A stretch of DNA of 64,000 nucleotides from Mesorhizobium huakuii (lineage in GTDB: Bacteria > Pseudomonadota > Alphaproteobacteria > Rhizobiales > Rhizobiaceae): positions 744,001 through 808,000 of the forward strand of contig NZ_CP050296.1 in the NCBI RefSeq assembly GCF_014189455.1, read 5' to 3'. Within the stretch, counting starts at the first letter, position 1; each line of letters opens with the position of its first letter. The notes below the pieces were generated by a model. It worked only from the letters and a program-made list of their open reading frames with translations, had not been told where the DNA came from and did no database searches. This document shows positions 9,636 to 19,830 of this stretch, piece by piece. A program made the translations under genes and the position numbers.

Positions 9636-9898
9636 TTGGCCCTGCCCCTGGCGTTGCCCTTGGTCGCCACCTCACCCTGTTGCAGACCAATCGCCACATC
9701 GCTATATAGCCGCTGTCGGAAAAGGCAGAGTTGGTTTGGTAAGCCCAACTCCTCTCGGTAACGAGAGCTCTGGTCTTTGGCTTCGTGCACGAGATCCCCA
9801 CGACGAACATCGGACGCTGTTGAGCGCCCAATCGTTCGTCCGTGTGGCTCTCAACTCGAGGAACGCTCCGGTCGAACACATCGACCAAGGAGTAGTTC
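9636..9898. other. Intergenic region with a small perfect hairpin
   Basis: No gene is supported here. At 9752-9767 there is a 6-bp perfect stem closed by a GTAA (GNRA-type) tetraloop (CTCTCG-GTAA-CGAGAG). It is not followed by a T run, so it is not a terminator. It lies about 130 bases upstream of the FAD monooxygenase start and might be part of its leader. Confidence 0.3.
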
Positions 9899-11434
9899 AT
9901 GCCCAACCCGATCCCCTATGATGTCGTAATTGCCGGTGCCGGTCCGGTCGGCCTGTTTCTCGCCTGCGAGCTGCGCCTGGCAGGCCTCTCTGTGTTGGTG
10001 CTGGAGCAGGCCGAGAGCCCCAACTCGCCATTGAAGCGGCTTCCCTTCGGCATGCGCGGCCTTAACGTGCCCACCATCGAGGCCTTCCACCGCCGCGGCC
10101 TGCTGGACGACATTGCGCCGCCTGCCAACGATGGCTCGGGCGGCAAATTGGCCGCCGCGCACTGGATGCAGCAGCCGCGCCGCCCCGGCGGCCATTTCGC
10201 CGGCATCCAGTTCCACCTCGACGCCGTCGACAGCTCGAAATGGCCCTATCGCCTGCCAGACCCGGCGGGTAACAGCATGGCGGTCGAGATGGAGCAGTTG
10301 GAAACCATGCTCGCCACCCGCGCGACCGCGATGGGCGTCGAGATCAGGCGCAGCCTCGGCGTCGACGGCTTCACCCAGTCGGACGAAGGCGTGACCATCC
10401 GCGCCGGTGGCGAGACCTTTCACGCAAGCTGGCTCATCGGTTGCGATGGCGGCCGCAGCACGGTTCGCAAGCTTGGCGGCTTTGCCTTCACCGGCACCGA
10501 TGCCGAATTCACCGGCTATTCCGTCGAAGTCGAAATCGCCGATCCGGACACACTCAGCCTCGGCCGCCACTACACGCCGACGGGCATGTACACCTACTCC
10601 CGGCCAGGCACGATCGCGATGGTCGAGTTCGACGGGGCCGCTTTCCACCGGACAGAGCCGATCACGCTGGAGCATGTGCAGGCGGTGTTGCGCCGCGTGT
10701 CGGGCGCGGACGTCACCTTGGCGGCGCTGCGCCTCGCCACGACCTGGACCGATCGCGCCTACCAGGCGACCACCTACCGCAACAAGCGGGTGCTGCTTGC
10801 CGGCGACGCCGCCCACATCCATTCACCGCTCGGCGGCCAGGGGCTCAATCTCGGGCTCGGCGACGCGATGAACCTCGGCTGGAAGCTTGCCGCCACCATT
10901 CGCGGCGACGCGCCGGCCGGCCTGCTCGACAGCTATTTCGCTGAGCGGCATCCGGTGGGGGCGCAGGTTCTCGACTGGTCGCGCGCCCAGGTCGCGCTGA
11001 TGCGGCCAAGCCGCAGTTCGCGCGCGCTCGAAGCCATCATCCGCGATCTCATCGCCACAGGCGACGGCGCGACCTATTTCGCCGAGCGCGTCTGGGGCGT
11101 GTCGCTGCGCTACGATCTTGGCGGCAGCCACCCACTGGTCGGCCGCAGCGCGCCCGATTTCGAGCTGGCCGACGGGACGAGGCTCGGCGAACGCTTGAGG
11201 ACCGGGCAAGGCCTGCTGTTGGACTTCGATGCCCACCCTCCCCTGCAAGCGCTGGCCAGCCGCTGGCGCGGCCGGATCAGCTATGTCGCCGAGAATGCCA
11301 GGGAGCGGCTCGGCCTGGGCGCCCTGCTCGTGCGCCCGGATGGCTTCGTCGCCTGGGCTGCCGATGCTGAGCCTGATCTTGAGGAGGCTGCTCAGGCCGC
11401 GTCGAAGTGGTTAGGCGAGGCGGCGACGCTGTGA
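9899..11434 (+). CDS. FAD-dependent aromatic monooxygenase (PheA/TfdB-type hydroxylase)
   Basis: A 511-residue class A flavoprotein monooxygenase. The N-terminal Rossmann motif VVIAGAGPVGLFLACELRLAG (about 7-27), the DG motif GCDGGRSTVRK and the second FAD motif LLAGDAAHIHSPLGGQGLNLGLGDAMNLGWKLA are intact. The C-terminal thioredoxin-like extension typical of pentachlorophenol/phenol hydroxylases follows. It would hydroxylate an aromatic or polyketide-like substrate with NAD(P)H and O2; the substrate is unknown. It stands alone, followed by a cluster of palindromic repeats. Confidence 0.92.
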   Translation: MPNPIPYDVVIAGAGPVGLFLACELRLAGLSVLVLEQAESPNSPLKRLPFGMRGLNVPTIEAFHRRGLLDDIAPPANDGSGGKLAAAHWMQQPRRPGGHFAGIQFHLDAVDSSKWPYRLPDPAGNSMAVEMEQLETMLATRATAMGVEIRRSLGVDGFTQSDEGVTIRAGGETFHASWLIGCDGGRSTVRKLGGFAFTGTDAEFTGYSVEVEIADPDTLSLGRHYTPTGMYTYSRPGTIAMVEFDGAAFHRTEPITLEHVQAVLRRVSGADVTLAALRLATTWTDRAYQATTYRNKRVLLAGDAAHIHSPLGGQGLNLGLGDAMNLGWKLAATIRGDAPAGLLDSYFAERHPVGAQVLDWSRAQVALMRPSRSSRALEAIIRDLIATGDGATYFAERVWGVSLRYDLGGSHPLVGRSAPDFELADGTRLGERLRTGQGLLLDFDAHPPLQALASRWRGRISYVAENARERLGLGALLVRPDGFVAWAADAEPDLEEAAQAASKWLGEAATL

Positions 11435-11900
11435 TCTCCCCCTTGTGGGTCCCTCTGGAGGGAAAGGAAAGACGCCAAGGGCGGCGAACTCGCGCCCTTC
11501 CTCTCCCCCGTCGATCGGGGGAGAGGTGTCGAGCGAAGCTCGACGGAGTGTGGGGTCGACCTGGCTCGGCCATCGTTACTTCAAGCCGGGGCGATGCCTC
11601 GCCAGATTGAGGCTCCGTGGCGAGTTGTTAGCGGCAGTGACTTTGAGAACCGCCTTCCCCCACTCCGTCGCTGCTTCGCAGCGCCACCTCTCCCCTCCGG
11701 AGGGAGAGGAAGGGCGCCTGTCCGAACCGGATAGATGGGTAACAGTTTGAACCGGATACATGGGGAGAGGTGGCCTCGAAGCGGCCGGAGTGGGGGCTGG
11801 CGCCGCGATATGCGATCGCCCTGCCCACGAGGGGGGAGATCGGGCAGCTTCGGCGCCGCCCCTACCCTCCCGTGACTGAAAAACAAGGTAGGGTGTCGGG
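11435..11900. repeat. Cluster of palindromic intergenic repeats, copy R1
   Basis: The 535-base gap between the monooxygenase and the glutathione transferase holds several palindromes and no gene. Examples are CCTCTCCCCCG-TCGAT-CGGGGGAGAGG at 11500-11526 and GTCGAGC-GAA-GCTCGAC at 11528-11544, then a second set near 11660-11880. The same style of element (ctcccc...ggggag arms plus a cggagtg or cactccg core) recurs near 16.5, 29.1, 44.5, 46.9, 58.9 and 62.9 kb. It resembles the short dispersed palindromes known from rhizobial genomes. Confidence 0.7.
11724..11764. repeat. Two 16-bp direct repeats, possible insertion-sequence end remnant
   Basis: The words GAACCGGATAGATGGG (11724-11739) and GAACCGGATACATGGG (11749-11764) lie 25 bases apart and interrupt the palindromic repeat cluster. 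Closely spaced short direct repeats of this kind are typical of the ends of some transposons, but no transposase is nearby, so this is at most a scar. Confidence 0.35.
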
Positions 11901-11970
11901 TATGACGCCCGCCGTTCGTCCTCTGGATGCAAAACACAGACACACCCCACCAACCACCCGGAGCCTGCCA

Positions 11971-12612
11971 ATGCCCCCCACCATCACAGCCTTTGAACGA
12001 TCCCCCGATGGCGGCAAGGGACTGGCGCGCGATACGCGCGTTCGCTGGGCGCTCGAAGAGGTGGGGCAGCCTTATGAGGTTCGGCTTGTTTCCTTTGCCG
12101 GGATGAAGGCGCCTGGCCATCTGGCCATCCATCCCTTCGGCCAGATCCCCACCTATGAGGAAGGCTCTCTGTGCCTGTTCGAGACCGGCTCGATCGTCTT
12201 TCATCTTGCCGAGCAGCATGCCGGCCTGCTGCCCAGGGATCGCGATGCCCGCGCCCGCGCGATCACCTGGATGTTTGCCGCGCTCAACACCGTGGAGCCG
12301 CCGATCCTCGAGTTGACGACGGCAAGAATATTCGAAGCCGGCAGGTCCTGGGCCGAGGAGCGCCTGCCGCTGGTGAAAGACCGTGTTCGGGCAGTGCTGG
12401 GCAAGCTCTCGGCCTATCTGGGCGCCGCAGAATGGCTTGATGGTGCGTTCAGCGCGGGCGATCTGTTGATGGTATCGGTGCTGCTGCGCCTGAGAATGTC
12501 GGGCATTCTGGACGAATATAAAAACCTGGCTGCCTATGTGGCGCGCGGGGAAGCGCGGCCCGCTTATGCCAGGGCCTTCGCCGCGCAATTCGTCTTCAAC
12601 GCCCCATCATAA
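11971..12612 (+). CDS. Glutathione S-transferase family protein
   Basis: A 213-residue cytosolic glutathione transferase. The N-terminal thioredoxin-fold domain (about 1-80) shows HPFGQIPTYEEGSLCLFETGSIVFHLAEQH, containing the cis-Pro and the ESG/ETGSI glutathione-binding loop; the C-terminal domain is all-helical with a GAFSAGDLLMVSVLLRL segment near the usual N-capping box. The ATG at 11971 is chosen because GGAG lies seven bases upstream; a longer open frame upstream runs through repeats. It stands alone; the substrate is unknown. Confidence 0.9.
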   Translation: MPPTITAFERSPDGGKGLARDTRVRWALEEVGQPYEVRLVSFAGMKAPGHLAIHPFGQIPTYEEGSLCLFETGSIVFHLAEQHAGLLPRDRDARARAITWMFAALNTVEPPILELTTARIFEAGRSWAEERLPLVKDRVRAVLGKLSAYLGAAEWLDGAFSAGDLLMVSVLLRLRMSGILDEYKNLAAYVARGEARPAYARAFAAQFVFNAPS

Positions 12613-12670
12613 GGCTGAGCTGACAGCAACTTGAGCGCTTCGGCGCGACCACAGCGGCGGTGAGCGGGCG

Positions 12671-13563
12671 TCAGGCGAACGCGGCCGCTGCGGGCGGCGG
12701 ATCGCGGCCGTCAGGCCCTGGAACGGGAACGTATCGGGCATAGGAGGCGCTCAAGCGCGCCTGCCCGTTCGAACGCGACCGGAGTATGTCCTCCAGTTTG
12801 AACATGTTTACGAGCGGCACCATCGCGTTGATGACGACTGCACTGTAGCGAGCTTCCTGGTCCCCGATCCGGCCACGACGGCTCTTCAGTTCGCCGGTGA
12901 TGCTGCCGGCATAGTCTGCCGGCGTCACCACCTCGACCTTCATGATCGGCTCGAGCAGTTGTATGCCGAGGCGCGGCGCGGCTTCGCGAAAGCAGGCGCG
13001 GCCGGCAACCTCGAAAGCCAGGGCCGAGGAGTCGGTCTCGTGCCAGGCGCAGTCCACCAGCATCGCCTTGACGCCGATCATCGGAAAGCCCGCGAACGGC
13101 CCCGCCGACAGGGCGCTGCGCAGCCCCTTTTCGACCCCCGCCACATACTCGTCCGGGATCGCACCGCCGACGATCCTGGACGCGAACACCAAGTCCGGAT
13201 TGTACGCGTTCGGCTCGAACATGATCTTGACGCGGGCGAACTGACCCGTGCCGGCGAACAGCTTCTTGTGGGTGTAGTCCTGCTGATGGCTGCGGGTGAT
13301 CGTCTCGCGATAGGCCACCTGCGGGGCGCCGACATTCACCGCAAGATTGAACTCGCGGCGCACGCGGTCGATGATGCCCTCGAGTTCAACTTCGCCCATG
13401 GCGGCGACGATCGTCTGACCGGATCCTCGTCCCACTTGACGTGGAGCCAGGGATCCTCGTCCGCCAGCCTCGACAGGGCGATACGCAGCTTCCCCTCGTC
13501 GGCTCTCGATTTCGCCTCGATCGCGATTTGCAGCAAAGGCCATGGCGCGGCAGGTTTTTCCAT
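12671..13563 (-). pseudogene. Elongation factor G fragment (domains III-V), frameshifted
   Basis: The sequence matches the C-terminal part of EF-G in two frames. Codons from 13563 give the domain III stretch [28 protein letters not shown]; after a one-base loss (or two-base gain) at about 13421-13428 a second frame continues with [25 protein letters not shown], the domain [22 protein letters not shown] and the domain [32 protein letters not shown]. The GTPase domain and domain II are absent upstream. It cannot act as a translocase. It looks like a decayed second fusA-type gene or a fragment. Confidence 0.85.
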
Positions 13564-13648
13564 GACGATATGGTTGCAGGTTGACCAGAAGTCCGCAACG
13601 GTGAGGACGAGCGCCGTCAACAGCCGCTTCCTTGCCCCGGCGAGACGG

Positions 13649-14011
13649 CTATGGATATTTCGCCTTTGCGCCCGCCGGGCTCAAATCGCCCTGCAATTCC
13701 TTGGGCAGCGGCAGGCTCGAGCATTGCAGGTGCACGTTGCGGGCGTAAAACTTCCGATGCTTCTGCTCGGCCTCCTTGGTGGCCGCTATGATGCCCAGCC
13801 CATACGGGCCAAGTGCCGCGAATTCCCAGCCCGGATGCTGTTTCTCGCGAACCGCATAGTCGGCAGCCGCCGCCCGGGCCTGCTGGCATTGCGGCGACGC
13901 CCACTTCGGGTCCTGTGGCGAAAGCGACGCGCCGTAGTCGACCGGAGAGGTCGCGCATCCCGCCACCGTCGCGGCCAATGCGGACATTGCAATGCGCATC
14001 GCAATTCTCAT
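13649..14011 (-). CDS. Small putative lipoprotein
   Basis: A 120-residue protein whose N-terminus (MRIAMRIAMSALAATVAGCATSP) is a lipoprotein signal peptide with a VAGC lipobox. The mature part has one more cysteine pair candidate (PQCQQAR and LQCSSLP) and no recognised domain. The start at 14011 gives the signal peptide directly; an upstream in-frame start would add an Arg-rich stretch. Function unknown, probably anchored in the inner or outer membrane. Confidence 0.7.
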   Translation of the reverse strand: MRIAMRIAMSALAATVAGCATSPVDYGASLSPQDPKWASPQCQQARAAAADYAVREKQHPGWEFAALGPYGLGIIAATKEAEQKHRKFYARNVHLQCSSLPLPKELQGDLSPAGAKAKYP

Positions 14012-14250
14012 CTCTGAAGCCCTTCCCGGTCTCCGCAGACCTGGCCGGCGTCCCCGCCATGCCAATCACGTATCCGCGATGTCCCGCCCCTGCGCTTGCC
14101 ATAGGCCTCGCTTCATGTCGATCTTCCCGAAGCCAGATTCGGGCTGTGTGCCGGGAACCAAATGACAGGCGAGACTGTTCAGTTGTAACTTTGACACAGC
14201 GCTGACACGCCCAGCCGGTTGGGCACGCGGCGACCTTGAGGAGTTCTCAT

Positions 14251-14691
14251 ATGAAGATTTCGTCCAGTTTTCGTTCCATCGCGGTTGCCGCCATCGCCAC
14301 TGCCGGCATTGGCTTTGCCAGCGCAGCACACGCCGACAGCGGCACGATCCGTTTCGCCGTTTACAAGGCGGCCTTCTTCGTCGGCGGCTCCGGCGGCGAA
14401 GGCACGTTCACCTTCCACGGTAAGTCTTATCCGATCTCCATCGGCGCCGTTTCGGGCGGCCTCGCCTTCGGCGTTTCCAAGACCTATTTCCACGGCACGG
14501 TGCGCCATATCAGGCGCGCCCGCGATGTGACGGGGGTCTATGGCGCGGCGGGTGGCGGCGGCACGATCGGCAAGGGCGCCCAGGTAATCGTCATGACAAA
14601 CGACAAGGGTGCCCAGCTCGAACTCACCGGCAAGCAGGTTGGCCTGCAGGTCAACGCCGATCTCAGCGGCTTTGCCATCTCGCTGAAGTAA
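14251..14691 (+). CDS. Conserved periplasmic protein of unknown function
   Basis: A 146-residue protein with a Sec signal peptide (cleavage after about ASAAHA, residue 28). The mature part is Gly-rich (GGSGGEGTFTFHG, GVYGAAGGGGTIGKGAQ) and predicted beta-rich, weakly reminiscent of SYLF/EipA-like envelope proteins, but that link is only an impression. The ATG at 14251 follows a strong GAGGAG site at about 14238-14243. It is convergent with the ABC-F gene. Confidence 0.75.
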   Translation: MKISSSFRSIAVAAIATAGIGFASAAHADSGTIRFAVYKAAFFVGGSGGEGTFTFHGKSYPISIGAVSGGLAFGVSKTYFHGTVRHIRRARDVTGVYGAAGGGGTIGKGAQVIVMTNDKGAQLELTGKQVGLQVNADLSGFAISLK

Positions 14692-14729
14692 TGGCCTCCG
14701 CCCTTTCGGGGGCACGCTGGACACCAAAG

Positions 14730-14757
14730 AGGGCGGCGTCAGCTCGACGACCGCCCT
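14730..14757. terminator. Bidirectional hairpin between convergent genes
   Basis: An AGGGCGG / CCGCCCT stem with a 14-base loop, followed on the plus strand by tgttgt, lies between the stops of the periplasmic protein gene (14691) and the ABC-F gene (14763). It could end transcripts from the plus strand; the short stem makes it moderate evidence. Confidence 0.45.
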
Positions 14758-14762
14758 TGTTG

Positions 14763-16385
<1,623 letters not shown>

Positions 16386-16483
16386 GCGGTTTCCGGACTG
16401 GGCCTGCGCTGAAAGGATTTGCCCGGCGCCTTACGCGAATGCGTCTGTCGGGGGAAGAGGCCCAAGCGCCGCAGCAGGCGGCG

Positions 16484-16600
16484 AGGTCGGATGAGGGGTG
16501 CTCCAGCTTGGCGCCGACAGCACTCCGTCACCCACCCCTCAACCGTCTCGGCGCTAGCGCGCCGATCCACCTTCTCCCACAGGGGGAGAAGGAAAAACCC
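16484..16600. repeat. Palindromic intergenic repeat, copy R2
   Basis: Between the divergent ABC-F and small secreted protein genes there is no other gene. This part contains ggtcggatgaggggtg ... cacccctcaaccgtctcggcgc followed by ggcgctagcgcgcc and cttctcccacagggggagaag palindromes. It is the same family as the copies near 29.1 and 44.5 kb, with the same gaggggtg/cacccctc core. Confidence 0.65.
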
Positions 16601-16726
16601 GCCCAGAAACACTCCAGAAACAAGATTCAACATCCCGGAAAAACTGGCGAAAAGATCGTCTGCGATAACCATTCCTGTAGCAACCGAACGGCGGTCGCCA
16701 CACAACGCAGAGGGATGGTCCCGACA

Positions 16727-17038
16727 ATGCAACGACGTTCGACCGGATGGATGGCTGCCGTAACCGGCATTTCGCTTGCCATGCTTGCGATCGCACAGTC
16801 GGGTGCACAGGCGGCGGTTACCCGGAGCGAATATTGCAGCCGGCTCGGTCTTCAACTCGACGGAGCCATCCAGACCAAAGCCGAACCCGGTGCCAGTGCA
16901 AGCCAGATCGCGCAGGCAACGGCACTGCAGGACAAGGCAAACCGGTTCTGTGCCGAGCGCAAGCAGGCGCAAGGCATCCGGACTTACGCCAACGCCCTGA
17001 AACTTCTCGGCGTGACACCGGTCGACCTCGACCAGTGA
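16727..17038 (+). CDS. Small secreted protein, two conserved cysteines
   Basis: A 103-residue protein with a Sec signal peptide (cleavage after SGAQA) and two cysteines in the mature part (SEYCSRLG and NRFCAERK) that could form a disulfide across a helical hairpin. No family is recognised. The ATG at 16727 is preceded by AGAGGG at a long 12-base spacing; an ATG at 16715 is also possible. The His/Lys-rich protein gene follows after 26 bases, so the two are probably cotranscribed. Confidence 0.65.
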   Translation: MQRRSTGWMAAVTGISLAMLAIAQSGAQAAVTRSEYCSRLGLQLDGAIQTKAEPGASASQIAQATALQDKANRFCAERKQAQGIRTYANALKLLGVTPVDLDQ

Positions 17039-17064
17039 CAGCAGCCATCAAAGGAAAGCCCATC

Positions 17065-17415
17065 ATGAACAAGCCCTTCCTCTCCGCCCTCGGCCTGGCC
17101 ATCGCTCTCGGTCTGGCAATGCCGGTTATCGGCACCGCCAATGCGGCGGCCACGACCACCACCACGACCGCTCCGGCGACGACGACCGCCCCCGCGACCG
17201 CTCCGGCGGCTCCCGCTGCCGTGGACGCGGCGAAGACGCCGGTCAAGGCGGCCGCGCACAAGCGTCACCGGTACCACAAGAAGCACCACGGGCATGTGCG
17301 CAAGCACGCTCACCGGCACGCGGGCAAGAGGCACGGCCACAAGCACGTCGCCAAGAAGCACCACCACAAGCGCACCCACAAGAAGCACGGTCACAAGCAC
17401 GCCAAGGCGGCTTGA
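17065..17415 (+). CDS. Secreted His/Lys-rich protein
   Basis: A 116-residue protein. A signal peptide (MNKPFLSALGLAIALGLAMP..., cleavage after about TANA) is followed by a Thr/Ala/Pro-rich spacer and then a C-terminal half made almost wholly of His, Lys, Arg and Gly (HKRHRYHKKHHGHVRKHAH and on). Such a tail would be strongly basic and could bind metal ions, polyanions or nucleic acid; this is inference. It has a shorter relative at 33583-33795 with the same N-terminus and a KHKKH tail. AAGGAA at 17051-17056 is the ribosome site. A hairpin terminator follows. Confidence 0.8.
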   Translation: MNKPFLSALGLAIALGLAMPVIGTANAAATTTTTTAPATTTAPATAPAAPAAVDAAKTPVKAAAHKRHRYHKKHHGHVRKHAHRHAGKRHGHKHVAKKHHHKRTHKKHGHKHAKAA

Positions 17416-17451
17416 TCGCTAACTTTCTTTCTGACTTCCTCCCGGGAAAAG

Positions 17452-17485
17452 GCCGCCACTCGCTAGAAAGCGAGGGCGGCTTTTT
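17452..17485 (+). terminator. Intrinsic terminator after the His/Lys-rich gene
   Basis: Stem GCCGCC-a-CTCGCT / AGCGAG-GGCGGC with an AGAA loop and one bulged base, followed by TTTTT. This is a textbook rho-independent terminator 36 bases after the stop codon. Confidence 0.85.
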
Positions 17486-17570
17486 CTGTGTGCAAATGGC
17501 GAGACTACCTAGCTGAAAGTGCGCGAAAACAGGCGCATACAGCAATTCCACGATTCAGATCGTGAACGCC

Positions 17571-18203
17571 TCAAGCCTCGCCGAGCGCCGCCCGAACCTC
17601 CCGCCCGCTCATGCCGCTGTCGAAGACTGAGGTGCCAGGATCGAAGCGCCTGGCCTGCGACAGCGGCCCGACCACGACCGGATCGAAGCCGGCGTCGCTC
17701 ACCAGCCGCACCGCCAAGGCAACAGCCTCTTCGTCATCTCCGGCAAGCGGGATGCCGATCCTGTCGCCAACGCGGTGCGCCTGCGATTGCAGCGTCGTCC
17801 ACATCACCGTGCTGAAGGCGCGAACCAGTTTCGCGCGCGGCAGCAGGCGCGCGACGGCAAAAGCCACGCCGTCCTTACGGGCCAGCCCTGCGTCGCCGGA
17901 GGCCGCGCCGTCGCGCGGCGGGTCGGGCACGGTGGCGTCGAGCAGCACCTTGTCGCCGAGCGCTGCCGCGATCTCGGCCGCGACACCAGGCCAGGCCCGA
18001 AACGGGATGGCGGCCAGCACGACATCCTCGCCCGCGACGGCATCGATGGCCGAGCCCGCCACGGCCTTGCCGCCAAGGCCGGAAAGCATCGAGCGCAGCC
18101 GCTCGGGATGCCGTACGCCAAAGGTCACCTCATGTCCGGCCTCAGCCCACAGCCGTCCGACCGTGCCGCCGATCATGCCGGCGCCCAGAATTCCTATTTT
18201 CAT
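17571..18203 (-). CDS. NAD(P)-binding oxidoreductase, F420-dependent NADP reductase-like
   Basis: A 210-residue Rossmann protein. The N-terminus MKIGILGAGMIGGTVGRLWAEAGHEV is a GxGxxG dinucleotide site, and the whole resembles the NADP oxidoreductase coenzyme F420-dependent fold found in bacterial NADPH reductases of unknown substrate (AFSTVMWTTLQ region near the middle). AGGAGG five bases before the ATG at 18203 decides the start; the longer frame to 18236 overlaps the preceding SDR gene. It follows the SDR gene by 26 bases and is probably cotranscribed with it. Confidence 0.83.
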   Translation of the reverse strand: MKIGILGAGMIGGTVGRLWAEAGHEVTFGVRHPERLRSMLSGLGGKAVAGSAIDAVAGEDVVLAAIPFRAWPGVAAEIAAALGDKVLLDATVPDPPRDGAASGDAGLARKDGVAFAVARLLPRAKLVRAFSTVMWTTLQSQAHRVGDRIGIPLAGDDEEAVALAVRLVSDAGFDPVVVGPLSQARRFDPGTSVFDSGMSGREVRAALGEA

Positions 18204-18229
18204 CCTCGCCTCCTGCTGAACTGCCACAC

Positions 18230-18928
18230 TCACCACGGCAGTCTTTTGCCGTCGCGGAAAAAGCCGCCGGTCGGGCCATCATCCGGCAAGGTCGCGGCCC
18301 ACACGATCCCGGCCGCCCCTTGCGCCACCGGGCGTCCGCCCGGCCCGCCCATATCGGTGGCGACCCATCCCGGGCAGATGGCGTTGACCAGCACGCCGGA
18401 GCCGCGCAGTTCCGCCGCCAGCACGCAGGTCAGCGCATTGAGCGTCGCCTTCGAGGTCGAATAGGCCGGGGCGCCTGCCCCCATCGAGGCCAGCGAACCG
18501 CCTTCGGAGGAGACATTGACCAGCCGGCCGTGACCGCCCGCCCTGAGCAGCGGCGCGAAAGCCGCCGCCACCCGCCAGGCGCCGAAGACATTGGTCTCGA
18601 ACGCCTCGCGGATGACTGTCCAGTCGGGCCGCGAGGCGCGCGAACCGGTGTCGTAGTGGATGGCGGCATTGTTGATCAGCACGTCGAGCCGGCCGAACCG
18701 GCGCTCGACCTCAGCGGCGGCTTGCGCTGCTGCGTCAGGCGCTGCGACATCGAGCGCAATCGCCTCGAGATGGCCCTCGAGCCCTTTCGCCGCCGCCGCG
18801 CCCTTGGCGACATCGCGCACGCCAAGCAGCACCGTGAAGCCGAGTTTCGCCAACTGGCGGCCGGTCTCCAGCCCGATGCCGCGATTGGCGCCGGTGACGA
18901 GGGCGACTTTGTTGGGATGTGTGGTCAT
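18230..18928 (-). CDS. SDR family oxidoreductase (carbonyl reductase-like)
   Basis: A 232-residue classical short-chain dehydrogenase: TGANRGIG cofactor motif (about 13-20), NNAAIHY (about 86-92), catalytic Ser in NVSSEGGSL and the YSTSK active site (Tyr and Lys intact), then CPGWVATDMGG. It resembles plant and bacterial carbonyl reductases that reduce small ketones or aldehydes with NADPH. It is the first gene of a two-gene unit with the F420-reductase-like gene and is divergent from a glutathione transferase gene, suggesting a detoxification role (inference). Confidence 0.92.
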   Translation of the reverse strand: MTTHPNKVALVTGANRGIGLETGRQLAKLGFTVLLGVRDVAKGAAAAKGLEGHLEAIALDVAAPDAAAQAAAEVERRFGRLDVLINNAAIHYDTGSRASRPDWTVIREAFETNVFGAWRVAAAFAPLLRAGGHGRLVNVSSEGGSLASMGAGAPAYSTSKATLNALTCVLAAELRGSGVLVNAICPGWVATDMGGPGGRPVAQGAAGIVWAATLPDDGPTGGFFRDGKRLPW

Positions 18929-19000
18929 GTGGGAATGCCTCTGTATGTCGTCTCAGGGAAAGATGGCACGGACGGAATTGATTTATTAGGCGGTGGAGAT

Positions 19001-19038
19001 CGCAATCATTGCGCGATGGAATGCATGAATTGATTGCG
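19001..19038. promoter_or_regulatory. Inverted repeat in the SDR/GST divergent promoter region
   Basis: CGCAATCA (19001-19008) and TGATTGCG (19031-19038) form 8-bp perfect arms separated by 22 bases, between the starts of the divergent SDR and glutathione transferase genes. It may be an operator for a regulator encoded elsewhere; no regulator gene is adjacent. Confidence 0.3.
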
Positions 19039-19100
19039 CAGGAATCGGGTGTCTTCCGGCATCGCGTCATGCGATCGTCCAGCCATCACGAGGACGGTCC

Positions 19101-19730
19101 ATGCTCACGCTTCACGATTATCTGCCATCGCAAAATGGCTGGAAAGTCCGGGTCCTGCTCGGCCTGCTGGAGATCCCTTACGAGACCCGCATCGTCTCGA
19201 TTTTCGAGGGCGAGAGCCACACCGATGCGTTCCAAAAACTCAACCCGGCAGGCGCCGTTCCCGTGCTCCAGCTCGAGGACGGCAGTGCCATCGCCGAATC
19301 CAATGCGATCCTCGCCTACCTCGCCGAAGGCACGCCGCTCCTGCCGGCGGATCGCTACCGCCGCGCCAAAATCATGCAATGGCTGTTCTTCGAACAGTAC
19401 AATGTCGAGCCCGTCATCGGCTCGCTGCGCTTCTGGACCTTGACCGGACGGCTCGAGCGCAACCAGGCCATGGTTGCCGGCAAGCGCGAGGCCGGCGCAC
19501 GCACGCTCGCCGCTCTGAACCGCAGCCTTGGCGAGACGCCGTTCCTCACCGGAAACGACCTCACGATCGCCGACATCGCCGTCTATGCCTACAGCCACCG
19601 CGCCGGGGATTGCGGCTTTTCTCCAACGGACTACCCGGCATTCCTCGCCTGGGCCGGCCGCGTGCGCGGCGCCATCGGCGAGGGCTATCCTGTCCACCCC
19701 TACAGCATCGACCCGCATTCGGGTGGCTGA
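19101..19730 (+). CDS. Glutathione S-transferase family protein
   Basis: A 209-residue glutathione transferase. The N-terminal domain shows NGWKVRVLLGLLEIPYE, NPAGAVPVLQLEDGSAIAESNAILAYLAEG (cis-Pro and ESNAI glutathione site); the C-terminal helical domain has FLTGNDLTIADIAVYAYSHRAGDCGF, the canonical N-capping box region. GAGGAC upstream of the ATG serves as ribosome site. It is divergent from an SDR gene and followed by an Rrf2 regulator 100 bases downstream, from which it is separated by an operator-like palindrome. The substrate is unknown. Confidence 0.92.
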   Translation: MLTLHDYLPSQNGWKVRVLLGLLEIPYETRIVSIFEGESHTDAFQKLNPAGAVPVLQLEDGSAIAESNAILAYLAEGTPLLPADRYRRAKIMQWLFFEQYNVEPVIGSLRFWTLTGRLERNQAMVAGKREAGARTLAALNRSLGETPFLTGNDLTIADIAVYAYSHRAGDCGFSPTDYPAFLAWAGRVRGAIGEGYPVHPYSIDPHSGG

Positions 19731-19784
19731 GAGCTGGCTCATCCCACCCGCCAGAACCTGTCTGTTTACACCATGGCAGAATAG

Positions 19785-19799
19785 GGATATTTAATATCC
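19785..19799. promoter_or_regulatory. 15-bp palindrome upstream of the Rrf2 gene, candidate Rrf2 operator
   Basis: GGATATTTAATATCC has perfect 7-bp arms around one base and lies 31 bases before the Rrf2 start. The same 15-mer recurs once, with a near-copy beside it, in front of the AhpD-like gene at 22200-22233. A shared palindrome before a regulator gene and a nearby operon is the usual sign of autoregulation plus a local target. Confidence 0.65.
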
Positions 19800-19830
19800 T
19801 TAATAGAGTTCGGTCGGCCGGAATCCGTGG

